Assembly: GCA_903970225.1 (NCBI GenBank)
Contig: CAJCHR010000266.1
Span: forward strand, 1 to 36,346
Origin: Actinobacteria bacterium 21-64-8
Lineage (GTDB): Bacteria > Pseudomonadota > Alphaproteobacteria > Sphingomonadales > Sphingomonadaceae
Direction of reading: 5' to 3'
Length of the DNA: 36,346 nucleotides
This document shows positions 17,388 to 24,305 of the stretch, piece by piece. Positions within the stretch are counted from its first letter, which is position 1. Every line of letters begins with the position of its first letter. A program made the position numbers and the translations under genes. Under the pieces are notes generated by a model, which saw nothing but the letters and a program-made list of their open reading frames with translations, ran no database searches and was not told the origin of the DNA.

Positions 17388-17659
17388 CGCGCGAGCACTT
17401 CGCGAGCGCAGACCAGTGCGTCGGGCGCGACGCCGAGCGCATCGGCCGCCGCGATCAGATCAGGCTCGTGCGCGCAAAGGAAGTCGAGCACCGCCGTGAG
17501 CATCGCCGGGTCACCCAGACCCGCGCGCAGTGCCTCCGGGGTGAGCCCGGTCAGCGACAGCAACCGCTCCGCGCGGGCAACGTCTGCAAGCAGCCAGCCG
17601 AGCGCGCCGAGCGCTAGCGCCTGCGGATCGGGCACGGAAGTGGTTCTATCGCGAAGCAT
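17384..17659 (-). CDS. DUF3572 family protein, 91 aa
   Basis: The short helical protein LALGALGWLLADVARAERLLSL...GLTPEALRAGLGDPAMLTAVLDFL matches the pattern of DUF3572, a family restricted to Alphaproteobacteria whose role is unknown. It has no signal peptide or membrane helix. It is the first gene of a minus-strand train with the HAD hydrolase (4-base overlap), ridA and the acyltransferase, and is divergent from the sphingolipid pair acp-spt, 163 bases away. Confidence 0.8.
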   Translation of the reverse strand: MLRDRTTSVPDPQALALGALGWLLADVARAERLLSLTGLTPEALRAGLGDPAMLTAVLDFLCAHEPDLIAAADALGVAPDALVCAREVLAR

Positions 17660-17822
17660 GTCTCAGTCCTCTTGGTCCCAAAGATCGAGAGCCATCGGCC
17701 CGCGCGCAAGTGAAATGATCGACCCGGATCGACTGCGTGCGCCTTGACAGTGCGTGACAGCGCCGCTTTTGCGCCGCATTCCTCGGCCATCGGGCCGCCT
17801 CATGCCCCTTGGAGCCTGCCAG

Positions 17823-18062
17823 ATGGACCGTAACACCACCGAAGAGCGCATCGCCTCGCTGATCGCCCCGTTCAACAAGAAAGAGATCGCGATCACGGAT
17901 GCGTCGACTTTTTCGGGCGATCTCGAGTTCGACAGCCTGACGGTGATGGATTTCGTGGCGGCGATCGAAGATGAGTTCGACATCATCATCAGCATGAACC
18001 AGCAGGCCGAGATCGAGACGTACGGGCAGCTGATCGATTCCGTCGTCAAGCTGACGAGCTGA
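17823..18062 (+). CDS. Acyl carrier protein of the sphingolipid pathway
   Basis: This 79-residue acidic protein has the phosphopantetheine attachment site LEFDSLTVMDFV, with Ser38 in the Asp-Ser-Leu motif, and the helix-rich acyl carrier fold. It lies 10 bases before serine palmitoyltransferase. In Caulobacter a dedicated acyl carrier protein supplies the acyl thioester to this enzyme, and the same role is inferred here. The frame is open to 17754, but the ATG at 17823 has GGAG about nine bases upstream and gives a normal N-terminus. A TTGACA at 17744-17749 may be part of the promoter, although the matching -10 is poor. Confidence 0.9.
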   Translation: MDRNTTEERIASLIAPFNKKEIAITDASTFSGDLEFDSLTVMDFVAAIEDEFDIIISMNQQAEIETYGQLIDSVVKLTS

Positions 18063-18072
18063 GGACAACCGC

Positions 18073-19293
18073 ATGACCGAAACCATCAGCGCACCGATTG
18101 ATCTTCTCGCCAAGTTCGACAGCCTGATCGCGATGCGAGAAGGACTGCTCGCGACAGGGGTCGAGGATCCGTTCGGACTTGTCATGGAGCGGGTGATCTC
18201 GCCGACCGTGGCGGTTTGCAACGGGCGCGAGACGATCCTGCTCGGCACGTACAACTACATGGGCATGACGTTCGATCCCGATGTGATCGCGGCCGGCAAG
18301 CAGGCGCTCGACGATTTCGGCGCGGGGACCACCGGCAGCCGCGTGCTCAACGGCACCTACGCCGGTCACAAGGCGGTCGAGCAGGCGCTCAAGGACTTCT
18401 ATGCCATGGATCATGCCATGGTGTTCTCGACCGGGTACCAGGCCAACCTGGGCATCATCAGCACGATCGCCGGCAAGGGCGACTACATCGTGCTCGACAT
18501 CGACAGCCACGCTTCGATCTGGGACGGCTGCAAGATGGGCGACGCCGAAGTCGTGCCGTTCAAGCACAACGACATCGTCGCGATGGAAAAGCGGCTCAAA
18601 CGCATTCCCGAGGGCGCTGGCAAGCTGGTGATCCTTGAAGGCGTGTATTCGATGATGGGCGACATCGCGCCGCTCAAGGAGATGATCGCGGTCGCCAAGG
18701 CCAACGGCGCGACGGTGCTGGTCGACGAGGCCCATTCGATGGGCTTCATCGGCCCCAATGGCCGCGGCGTCGCCGAGGACCAGGGCGTGCTGGACGACGT
18801 CGACTTCGTGATCGGCACGTTCTCGAAAAGCGTCGGCACCGTGGGCGGCTTCTGCGTCTCCAACCACCCCAAGTTCGAGATCCTGCGGCTGGTCTGCCGG
18901 CCGTATGTGTTCACCGCCAGCCTGCCGCCGAGCGTGGTCGCGACCGCCGCGACGTCGATTCGCAAGCTGATGCAAGGCAGCGCCAAGCGCGCGCACTTGT
19001 GGGAGAATTCCAGGACATTGCACGCAGCGCTCAAGCAGCGCGGCTTCACGCTCGGCACGGAGACCCCGCAAAGCGCCATCATCGCGGTGATCATGCCCGA
19101 TCTCGAACGCGGCGCGGCGATGTGGGAAGCGCTGCTTCACGAGGGGCTTTATGTGAACTTGGCGCGGCCGCCTGCTACGCCAGCCGGAATGACCCTGCTG
19201 CGCTGCTCGCTATGTGCCGAGCACTCGGCCGAGCAGGTCCAGACGATCATCGGTATGTTCGAGCGGGCCGGCGCCGCAGTCGGGATCATTTGA
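18073..19293 (+). CDS. spt: Serine palmitoyltransferase
   Basis: This PLP enzyme condenses serine with a long-chain acyl thioester to give 3-ketosphinganine, the first step of sphingolipid synthesis. The 406-residue sequence closely follows the soluble Sphingomonas paucimobilis enzyme: LLGTYNYMGMTFDPDVIAAG, the cofactor-stacking His146 in DSHAS, the VDEAHSMGF block, the PLP Lys252 in GTFSKSVGTVGG, and the C-terminal ARPPATPAG loop. The spacing between His146 and Lys252 equals that in the S. paucimobilis enzyme as I recall it. It has no membrane segment. AGGA lies seven bases before the ATG. Ketosphinganine reductase and other pathway genes are not in this window. Confidence 0.97.
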   Translation: MTETISAPIDLLAKFDSLIAMREGLLATGVEDPFGLVMERVISPTVAVCNGRETILLGTYNYMGMTFDPDVIAAGKQALDDFGAGTTGSRVLNGTYAGHKAVEQALKDFYAMDHAMVFSTGYQANLGIISTIAGKGDYIVLDIDSHASIWDGCKMGDAEVVPFKHNDIVAMEKRLKRIPEGAGKLVILEGVYSMMGDIAPLKEMIAVAKANGATVLVDEAHSMGFIGPNGRGVAEDQGVLDDVDFVIGTFSKSVGTVGGFCVSNHPKFEILRLVCRPYVFTASLPPSVVATAATSIRKLMQGSAKRAHLWENSRTLHAALKQRGFTLGTETPQSAIIAVIMPDLERGAAMWEALLHEGLYVNLARPPATPAGMTLLRCSLCAEHSAEQVQTIIGMFERAGAAVGII

Positions 19294-19308
19294 AGCCGAT
19301 ATCTGCAC

Positions 19309-19578
19309 TCAGTTGATCGAAATAATCCCATCCACCGCGCGCCATTCGCTCGGGCCGATCAGGTGGCAATGCGCGACGCGGACCGAGTGAAGCGCCGCGT
19401 CGATTTCGCGACGCCAGAAGTCGAGGAAGCTCTTGAGCTGCGGGAAGCGGGGGGCGACATCGTATTGCTGGAGGACGAACTGCTGCAACAGCCAGGGATG
19501 GTCGGGCATGTAATAATGGATCTCGATGGTCGCGAGGCCGTAGCCTTGAAGCTGCCTGATGAAATCCTGGCTCGCCAT
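19309..19578 (-). CDS. usg: Usg family protein, 89 aa
   Basis: The sequence from GYGLATIEIHYYMPDHP to LDFWRREIDAALHSVRVAH matches the Usg family, first noted in the Caulobacter trp region and still without a known function. The frame is open to 19728, but the ATG at 19578 has a perfect GGAGG directly upstream and removes a random-looking 50-residue extension. It converges on spt with 15 bases between the stops and lies 67 bases after the NTF2-like gene on the same strand. No trp gene is present nearby. Confidence 0.85.
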   Translation of the reverse strand: MASQDFIRQLQGYGLATIEIHYYMPDHPWLLQQFVLQQYDVAPRFPQLKSFLDFWRREIDAALHSVRVAHCHLIGPSEWRAVDGIISIN

Positions 19579-19645
19579 AGTCCTCCGTCCGCATGGGCCG
19601 TTTCGCTGCGCTGCAGCGCGAAGGATGACACAGCGATTACGCCAG

Positions 19646-20221
19646 TCAAGATGGCGGCGAATCAGACCCCTCATGTCGAGGCGCCTGATCCGGGCGGCGC
19701 GGCACGGGCGGGCGGTGATAGCTGACATCGTTAAGGTCGCGTGCCGCCTGGCATGGTGCTTCGGCAGTATAGGCGGTCAGCGGATCGGGTGCGTTTGAGC
19801 GGGGCAGATCGTATGTGCCCTCTATGATTGTCACGCGGTTGGCGATGCGCCACTCGCCGCCGCGCTTCTGGAAATGATCAACATAGCGGCCGACAGATCC
19901 GAAGTGAGGGCCTTCGGCGGCGATGCCGGTGAATTGGTAGTACGTCTCGCAGTAAGCATCGTCGCCCCGAAGATCGCAGACATGGTTGAGGATCGCGTGC
20001 TGGGTGGACAGGAACATCAGCGTGGTGCCGTCGGCCCAAGGGATGAAATCCTTGGGCGAGCCGACGAATTGGCCGTGGTCCTCTGTTGCATCGTCCCAGT
20101 AGCACGACGCAGCGAGTGCGTTATCCAGCCGATCCAGACCCCGCCCATAGCGCAGCATCACCTGCTGAATTTCGTGCTTATCGGCAATCTCGGCAAGCTT
20201 GGCCTCGAGCGCTGCGTCCAT
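19646..20221 (-). CDS. NTF2-like / SnoaL-type protein, 191 aa
   Basis: The N-terminal helix KLAEIADKHEIQQVMLRYGRGLDRLD and the sheet region AILNHVCDLRGDDAYCETYYQFTG then GGEWRIANRVTIIEGTYDLP are typical of the SnoaL-like cone fold found in ring hydroxylase small subunits, dehydratases and isomerases. These proteins bind small hydrophobic substrates. Start: the ATG at 20221 has GGGAGAGA five bases upstream; the ATG five codons earlier would place this site inside the gene. The C-terminal tail (YHRPPVPRRPDQAP) is Pro- and Arg-rich. It sits downstream of an alpha/beta hydrolase and a TauD-like dioxygenase, so a catabolic role is likely but the substrate is unknown. Confidence 0.82.
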   Translation of the reverse strand: MDAALEAKLAEIADKHEIQQVMLRYGRGLDRLDNALAASCYWDDATEDHGQFVGSPKDFIPWADGTTLMFLSTQHAILNHVCDLRGDDAYCETYYQFTGIAAEGPHFGSVGRYVDHFQKRGGEWRIANRVTIIEGTYDLPRSNAPDPLTAYTAEAPCQAARDLNDVSYHRPPVPRRPDQAPRHEGSDSPPS

Positions 20222-20307
20222 TGTGTTCTCTCCCATGCGAATGGCGCTGCTTGCCGCCGCGCCTTTGGCGGCAGGCTAGCGGACCGTCGCTCGCGGGTGA
20301 AGCTGCT

Positions 20308-21174
20308 TCAGCTCCTGAAAAACTCCAGCACTGGTGGCGCGATCAGCGGCCAACGCTCGAACCGGCCGCGCCGGTTGGCCGGGTCGATCGGGAAGGTGGA
20401 GACATAGTTCCACTCGCCGTCGCCCCACGGCGGCTCCTGCAAGGTCGCGTTGGGAAGCAGTTCGTGCACCCATTCGCTGGTGCGGCGGGTATGCGCCATG
20501 TCGCTCTTGCCGGAACGGAAGACCAGGACCGGCATCGTCAGCTTGGCAAAATCCGCCGCGGTGATGCCCGGCATCGGCGTTTCGGTACTGTAGTTGAACG
20601 CCGCCGCCCAGCGCTGCATCGTGTCGATGTAGGTGTCCGGGTCTTGCGCGAGCAGGATGTCGCGAATCTTGGGGTTCTTGCCGATCTGCTCGGCCCAGCT
20701 CGGCAGCTTGACCACCTCTTCCATGCCGCCCCTGGCTGCGGCAGCCACCTGATCGCCGCAATAATACCAGGCGAGCATGGCGAGAGCGATCGCACCGCCG
20801 CTTAGCCACCACACCGCGATCTTCTTCACGTTCTCGGGCATGCGCGTGGCGGCCATCAGCGAGATGCGCGATCCAGCCGATCCGCCGACCAGTGTCACGT
20901 CCTTGAGGTCGAGCGCCCTGATCAGGCCGACCGCCGCCTCGCAGTTCATCACCGATTCGCTCGGCGCTGTAAATCCGATGTCGGAAGCGCCGCAGCCGGG
21001 GCGATCCCACAGCAACACACGGTAACCGGCGTCTGCGAAAATCCTGCCGAGTTCGGGGACACCCGCAGTGTCGCGCGGGTAGCGCCCGCCCGGCGTCAGC
21101 ACGAGCGGCGGCGCGCCTTCGTCGCCCAACAGCTCGTAGTCGAGCGTGAGCCCGTTCACATCGATCTTGGCCAT
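20308..21174 (-). CDS. Alpha/beta hydrolase, 288 aa
   Basis: The fold is clear: PPLVLTPGGRYPRDT with the oxyanion-hole Gly pair, YRVLLWDRPGCGASD, and the nucleophile elbow LVGGSAGSR with Ser99. The acid Asp is probably in VFRSGKSDMAHT. After the last strand, where a catalytic His normally stands, the sequence reads TLQEPPWGDGEWNYV and contains no His; the only late His residues are in SDMAHT and EWVHEL. It may therefore use an altered triad. The ATG at 21174 follows GGGAGAGA and was preferred to one four codons upstream. It lies between the dioxygenase and NTF2-like genes on the same strand, each with a short gap. Confidence 0.85.
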   Translation of the reverse strand: MAKIDVNGLTLDYELLGDEGAPPLVLTPGGRYPRDTAGVPELGRIFADAGYRVLLWDRPGCGASDIGFTAPSESVMNCEAAVGLIRALDLKDVTLVGGSAGSRISLMAATRMPENVKKIAVWWLSGGAIALAMLAWYYCGDQVAAAARGGMEEVVKLPSWAEQIGKNPKIRDILLAQDPDTYIDTMQRWAAAFNYSTETPMPGITAADFAKLTMPVLVFRSGKSDMAHTRRTSEWVHELLPNATLQEPPWGDGEWNYVSTFPIDPANRRGRFERWPLIAPPVLEFFRS

Positions 21175-21205
21175 GGTCTCTCCCAATTGCCGCTTTTGCG
21201 GCTGA

Positions 21206-22165
21206 TCACATTGCCGCTGCGAGCGCCTTGTCGCTGGCGCCCTGCGTTTCCCAGCGCCCCAGGCCGTAATCGCCCGCGATCGTGGTACGATACATCAACC
21301 GCGAGTCCTCAGGATTGTTACCCGAGACGCAGTGCAGCATCCGGGTGTTGTCCCAGATCACCATATCCTGCGGGCGCCACTTGTGGTGGTAGCTGGCGGT
21401 CGCGGCGATCGAGCGGATTGCCTGGCAGACCTCCTCGAGCAAAGCGTCGCCCTCGGCATTCTCCTGCCCGACCAGACCCTCGGCCATGTAACTGGAAACG
21501 TGCAGCACCTTTTCTCCGGTCGGCCGGGTCCAGACCGCGGGATGGATCGCGCGCGACATGCTGGCCGACTGCGCCTTGAACGCGTCGGTGATCGGCTTGA
21601 GCTCGATGACCTTGTACCGCTCTGGCCGGCCGAACTTGAGATGATCGTACTGGGTGCTCAGCGTGTAGAGCACGTCCTGCCCCTCGATCCGCGCGCGCAG
21701 ATCCTCGGGCAGCGCCTTGTAGGCGGCGATCCCGTCGAGGAAGCCGGTCAGCCCGCCTTCCTCGACCCGCTCGACCGAGCGCAGCACGCCGGCGCGGTTG
21801 AGCTCGTCGTTGTAGCAATGGTCGAAATGCCACGGCAGCCAGTGCGACACCTGCTTGCCATCGACCTCAACGATGCCGACGCCGGGTTTGGTGCGCAGCT
21901 CGATCACGCCGGGCAGACGATCGCTGTCGACGCGCGTGAGCGACTTGACCGGATGCTCCTTCAAGGGGCCGAAGCAGTTGCTGATCGCGAGCTGCATCTC
22001 GTCCGATTGTTCGACATCCTCGAACACGATCATCCCGTGCTCGACGAACAGCTGGTCGATCGCCTCGCGTGTCGCCTGGTCGTCAAGCATGGCTCGGGTA
22101 AGTTCGCTGATGCGGATGCCGAACGGCAGCGTGGGATCGAGGGGCCTGACGGCGAACTCAGCCAT
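21206..22165 (-). CDS. TauD/TfdA family 2-oxoglutarate-dependent dioxygenase, 319 aa
   Basis: Enzymes of this family use Fe(II), O2 and 2-oxoglutarate to hydroxylate compounds such as taurine, alkyl sulfates or phenoxyacetates, often cleaving the product. The iron ligands are visible as His113 and Asp115 in LPWHFDHCYND and His278 in NTRMLHCVSGN; Arg289 or Arg293 in DSRLMYRTTI should bind 2-oxoglutarate. The ATG at 22165 has GGAGA seven bases upstream, and the seven extra codons of the longer form overlap this site. It is the first gene of a minus-strand group with the hydrolase and NTF2-like protein and is divergent from an IclR regulator. The substrate is unknown. Confidence 0.92.
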   Translation of the reverse strand: MAEFAVRPLDPTLPFGIRISELTRAMLDDQATREAIDQLFVEHGMIVFEDVEQSDEMQLAISNCFGPLKEHPVKSLTRVDSDRLPGVIELRTKPGVGIVEVDGKQVSHWLPWHFDHCYNDELNRAGVLRSVERVEEGGLTGFLDGIAAYKALPEDLRARIEGQDVLYTLSTQYDHLKFGRPERYKVIELKPITDAFKAQSASMSRAIHPAVWTRPTGEKVLHVSSYMAEGLVGQENAEGDALLEEVCQAIRSIAATASYHHKWRPQDMVIWDNTRMLHCVSGNNPEDSRLMYRTTIAGDYGLGRWETQGASDKALAAAM

Positions 22166-22218
22166 GATCATCTCCATTCCTGCCAACCCGTTGCAATCGG
22201 ATTACCATGTGATATAAG

Positions 22219-22231
22219 ACTATCGAATAGT
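22219..22231. promoter_or_regulatory. Candidate IclR-type operator between the dioxygenase and iclR-like genes
   Basis: The 88-base divergent region is AT-rich compared with its surroundings and contains ACTAT-CGA-ATAGT, a palindrome with 5-base arms. Partial symmetry extends outward (CATGTGAT to the left, ACATGAT to the right). IclR regulators often bind such sites in divergent promoters. This is inferred from position only. Confidence 0.4.
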
Positions 22232-22253
22232 GACATGATAAAACGGAGGCCCG

Positions 22254-22973
22254 GTGCCGGTCAAGCGCAGCCTGAGCGCAACGCGCATGCTCAGGGTGTT
22301 CGAGGCGATCGCCGAGGCGCAGCCGATCGGCGTCAGCGCGCTCGCGCGCCAGCTCGATGCCGACAAGAGCGCGGTCCAGCGCGACCTGATGACGCTGAGC
22401 GATGCCGGCTGGATCCGTACTGTCGCCAGCAGCGGCGGCCGCTGGGAGCTGACGCCGCGCGTGCTCACGCTGGCGCACACCCCGTACAGCAGCAACGGTC
22501 TGCGCCAGCGCGCGCGGCCAACGCTGGAGGAGCTTCGCGCCGAGACCGGGGAGACGGCATACCTGACCGTGCCGGATGGCGATCACTTCGTTGTGATCGA
22601 CGCGCTCGAAAGCCCGCACGTGCTGCGGATGGTGCCCCCGGTCGGGCTGGTCATTCGCTTGGAGGGAAGCGCCACCGCGCGCGCCGTGCTCCCGCATCTA
22701 TCCGCGGCGGAACAGGCGCGGTTGCTGGGCCATGCTCCATCGGCCAAGCTCGCTGCCGAGTTCGCGCGCACCCGCGAACTGGGGTTTGCGGTCAACGACG
22801 AGGACATCGTGCCCGGTGCGATCGCGATGGCCTCGGCGATCCTGGGGCCGGGCACTACGGTGCTCGGCGCGCTGGTGCTGACCGGGCCGACCGATCGCCT
22901 GCCGGCGTCGCGGCGCGGATCGCTCGGCGCGGCGCTGCAGCGCGCCGCGCAGCGACTGTCGCTGGCGGCTTAG
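22254..22973 (+). CDS. IclR family transcriptional regulator, 239 aa
   Basis: The N-terminal winged helix-turn-helix (about residues 8-65: SATRMLRVFEAIAEAQPIG, then VSALARQLDADKSAVQRDL) and the C-terminal ligand-binding domain (TLEELRAETGETAYLTV, ARAVLPHLSAAEQARLL, ELGFAVNDEDIVPGAIAMAS) are those of IclR regulators, which sense aromatic and other catabolic substrates. The start is a GTG at 22254 with GGAGG four bases before it. It is divergent from the dioxygenase gene, so it most likely controls that group and itself. Its 3' end overlaps the VTT protein gene by 4 bases. Confidence 0.92.
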   Translation: MPVKRSLSATRMLRVFEAIAEAQPIGVSALARQLDADKSAVQRDLMTLSDAGWIRTVASSGGRWELTPRVLTLAHTPYSSNGLRQRARPTLEELRAETGETAYLTVPDGDHFVVIDALESPHVLRMVPPVGLVIRLEGSATARAVLPHLSAAEQARLLGHAPSAKLAAEFARTRELGFAVNDEDIVPGAIAMASAILGPGTTVLGALVLTGPTDRLPASRRGSLGAALQRAAQRLSLAA

Positions 22974-23608
22974 ACAGGCGCGGAGGCGATGGTGACGGCC
23001 TCGCACCTGTCGTTCTTTCCGCCGTGCCCGGTCAGCATCGTTGCCGCGACGAACCCGACCACCACGAGCACGACGAAGCCGATCGTAACCCACACCAGAT
23101 ACTTGTCGATGAACGCCTTGATCGGTGCGCCGAACAACCGGAACAGTACGCCCACGATCATGAAGCTGATCCCGCGCGAGATGATGCTAGCGCCGATGAA
23201 GATCAGCAGCGGCATCCCGATGAACCCGGCGGTGATCGTCAGCAGCTTGAACGGGATCGGCGTCGCGCCTTTGACGATGATGATCTCCGCACCGTATTCG
23301 CGCAGGTAGCAGGCAGCCTTGGGGAAACTGGCGGTCAAGTGCAGCAGATCGAGCAGGCTGGCGCCGACGGTCGCGTACAGGAAATGGCCGATCGCATAGC
23401 CGAGCAGACCGCCGGTCACTGATCCGGCAGTGGCGATCGCGGCATATCGGATCGCCTTCTTCGGTTCGGCCAGGCACATCAGCCCGAGCAGCGGATGCGG
23501 CGGCACCGGGAAGAAGCTCGCCTCCATGAACCCGAACAGGAACAGCCACCAGCCGGCACGCGGGTCCGCCGCCTTGGCCAGAACCCAGTTGTATAAACCG
23601 CGCAGCAT
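22970..23608 (-). CDS. VTT/DedA-like membrane protein (YqaA type), 212 aa
   Basis: The protein has the features of the VTT (DedA/SNARE-associated) family, YqaA branch: FLFGFMEASFFPVPPHPLLG near the N-terminus as the re-entrant helix, then VTGGLLGYAIGHFLY and IIIVKGATPIPFKLLTITAGF, where the Gly-Ala-Thr-Pro-Ile-Pro-Phe-Lys element corresponds to the second re-entrant loop. Several membrane helices follow, ending with YLVWVTIGFVVLVVVGFVAAT. DedA relatives move lipid carriers across the inner membrane; the substrate of this branch is not known. It converges on the IclR gene with a 4-base overlap and is divergent from the GTA cluster. Confidence 0.88.
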   Translation of the reverse strand: MLRGLYNWVLAKAADPRAGWWLFLFGFMEASFFPVPPHPLLGLMCLAEPKKAIRYAAIATAGSVTGGLLGYAIGHFLYATVGASLLDLLHLTASFPKAACYLREYGAEIIIVKGATPIPFKLLTITAGFIGMPLLIFIGASIISRGISFMIVGVLFRLFGAPIKAFIDKYLVWVTIGFVVLVVVGFVAATMLTGHGGKNDRCEAVTIASAPV

Positions 23609-23690
23609 TGCCCGCCCCCGTATTGCGACGCAGCAGGGCTTAGGGGCCGACTAGGGAAGCGGCAAGGCCGACGATCTCCATCTTACGCAA

Positions 23691-23701
23691 ACCAATTTGG
23701 T
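23691..23701. promoter_or_regulatory. Palindrome just upstream of the GTA promoter
   Basis: ACCAA-T-TTGGT is an 11-base palindrome nine bases upstream of the candidate -35 element. This position suits an activator-binding site. No known regulator can be assigned from the sequence. Confidence 0.35.
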
Positions 23702-23710
23702 ACATTGCGC

Positions 23711-23739
23711 TTGACATCATGTGGCTCTTTCGGTACAAA
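23711..23739 (+). promoter_or_regulatory. Candidate sigma-70 promoter of the GTA cluster
   Basis: TTGACA (23711-23716) is a perfect -35 hexamer, followed after exactly 17 bases by TACAAA (23734-23739), a 4 of 6 match to the -10 consensus. It lies about 70 bases before the first GTA gene in a 199-base divergent gap and is the best promoter seen in the window. Confidence 0.65.
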
Positions 23740-23747
23740 ACAAGAAC
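23733..23747. promoter_or_regulatory. Candidate LexA (SOS) box overlapping the GTA -10 element
   Basis: GTAC-AAAACAA-GAAC fits the alphaproteobacterial LexA box GAAC-N7-GAAC (read as GTTC-N7-GTTC on the other strand) with one mismatch in the first half-site. It covers the candidate -10, where a bound repressor would block transcription. The match is imperfect and a chance occurrence cannot be ruled out. Confidence 0.45.
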
Positions 23748-23807
23748 ATCGCGAGGCATCGAGTCGCTGACGGCTCCATCTCAGCGAACCGCAACAAAAC
23801 AGGATGA

Positions 23808-24305
23808 ATGATGGCGAATGGCGCAAATCAGCCTGCGCGCGGTGCGGAAGCACCATCGCGCAAGCGTCCTTTCACCAGTTGGAGCAAAGACTTCATCAAC
23901 CACCTGGCAGCCACATCGAACGTCGCTGCCGCGGCGCGAGGCGCCGGGATCGACACCGGCGCGGCGTACCGAGCAAAACGCACCAACCCCGAATTCAACC
24001 GTCAGTGGCGGCAGGCTTTGTGCGAGGGTTATGACCTGCTTGAAATGGAGCTGCTGCAACGGCTGCGCGCGGGCGCACCCGTTGCAAGCGACGGCAAGCG
24101 CGCGACGCCGACGCACGACAACGCAATCGCCTTCAGGTTGCTGGTCGCGCACCGCGCAGAAGCGGCGCGCCAGCGGGCAGTGCGCGACAATCAGGACAGT
24201 GAAGCGATCCTGCTGTCGATCAACGCCAAGATCGAAAAGATGCGTCAGCGCCGGCTTGCGGCGTCGGGACTGCCAGACACGCCGGAGGCCGATGAAGACG
24301 AGTAG
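23808..24305 (+). CDS. GTA small terminase-like protein (RcGTA gp1 position), 165 aa
   Basis: The first gene of the cluster lies where RcGTA encodes the small terminase. Residues about 25-65 (FINHLAATSNVAAAARGAG then TGAAYRAKRTNPEFNRQWRQAL) form a helix-turn-helix of the type used by small terminases to hold DNA, followed by helical segments suited to oligomerisation and a basic then acidic C-terminal tail. Small terminases recognise DNA and stimulate the packaging ATPase; in GTAs, sequence specificity is largely lost. Two ATG codons are adjacent (23808 and 23811); AGGA at 23801-23804 is better spaced for the second. The stop overlaps the terL start region by 14 bases. Confidence 0.82.
   Translation: MMANGANQPARGAEAPSRKRPFTSWSKDFINHLAATSNVAAAARGAGIDTGAAYRAKRTNPEFNRQWRQALCEGYDLLEMELLQRLRAGAPVASDGKRATPTHDNAIAFRLLVAHRAEAARQRAVRDNQDSEAILLSINAKIEKMRQRRLAASGLPDTPEADEDE

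Noticed and set aside
17744-17766. TTGACA before acp as a full promoter
   Set aside because: The hexamer 17 bases downstream (TTTTGC) is a poor -10, so only a possible -35 is mentioned in the acp entry.
18046-19140. 364-residue frame antisense to serine palmitoyltransferase
   Set aside because: It mirrors a strongly conserved gene and has no recognisable domain.
19282-19329. Imperfect inverted repeat GGGATCATTT / AAATAATCCC at the spt/usg junction
   Set aside because: The loop is 28 bases, one pair is mismatched and no T-run follows on either strand, so it is not called a terminator.
21332-23422. 696-residue open frame on the plus strand
   Set aside because: It runs antisense to the dioxygenase and through iclR in another frame, with low-complexity Ala/Arg composition; a shadow.
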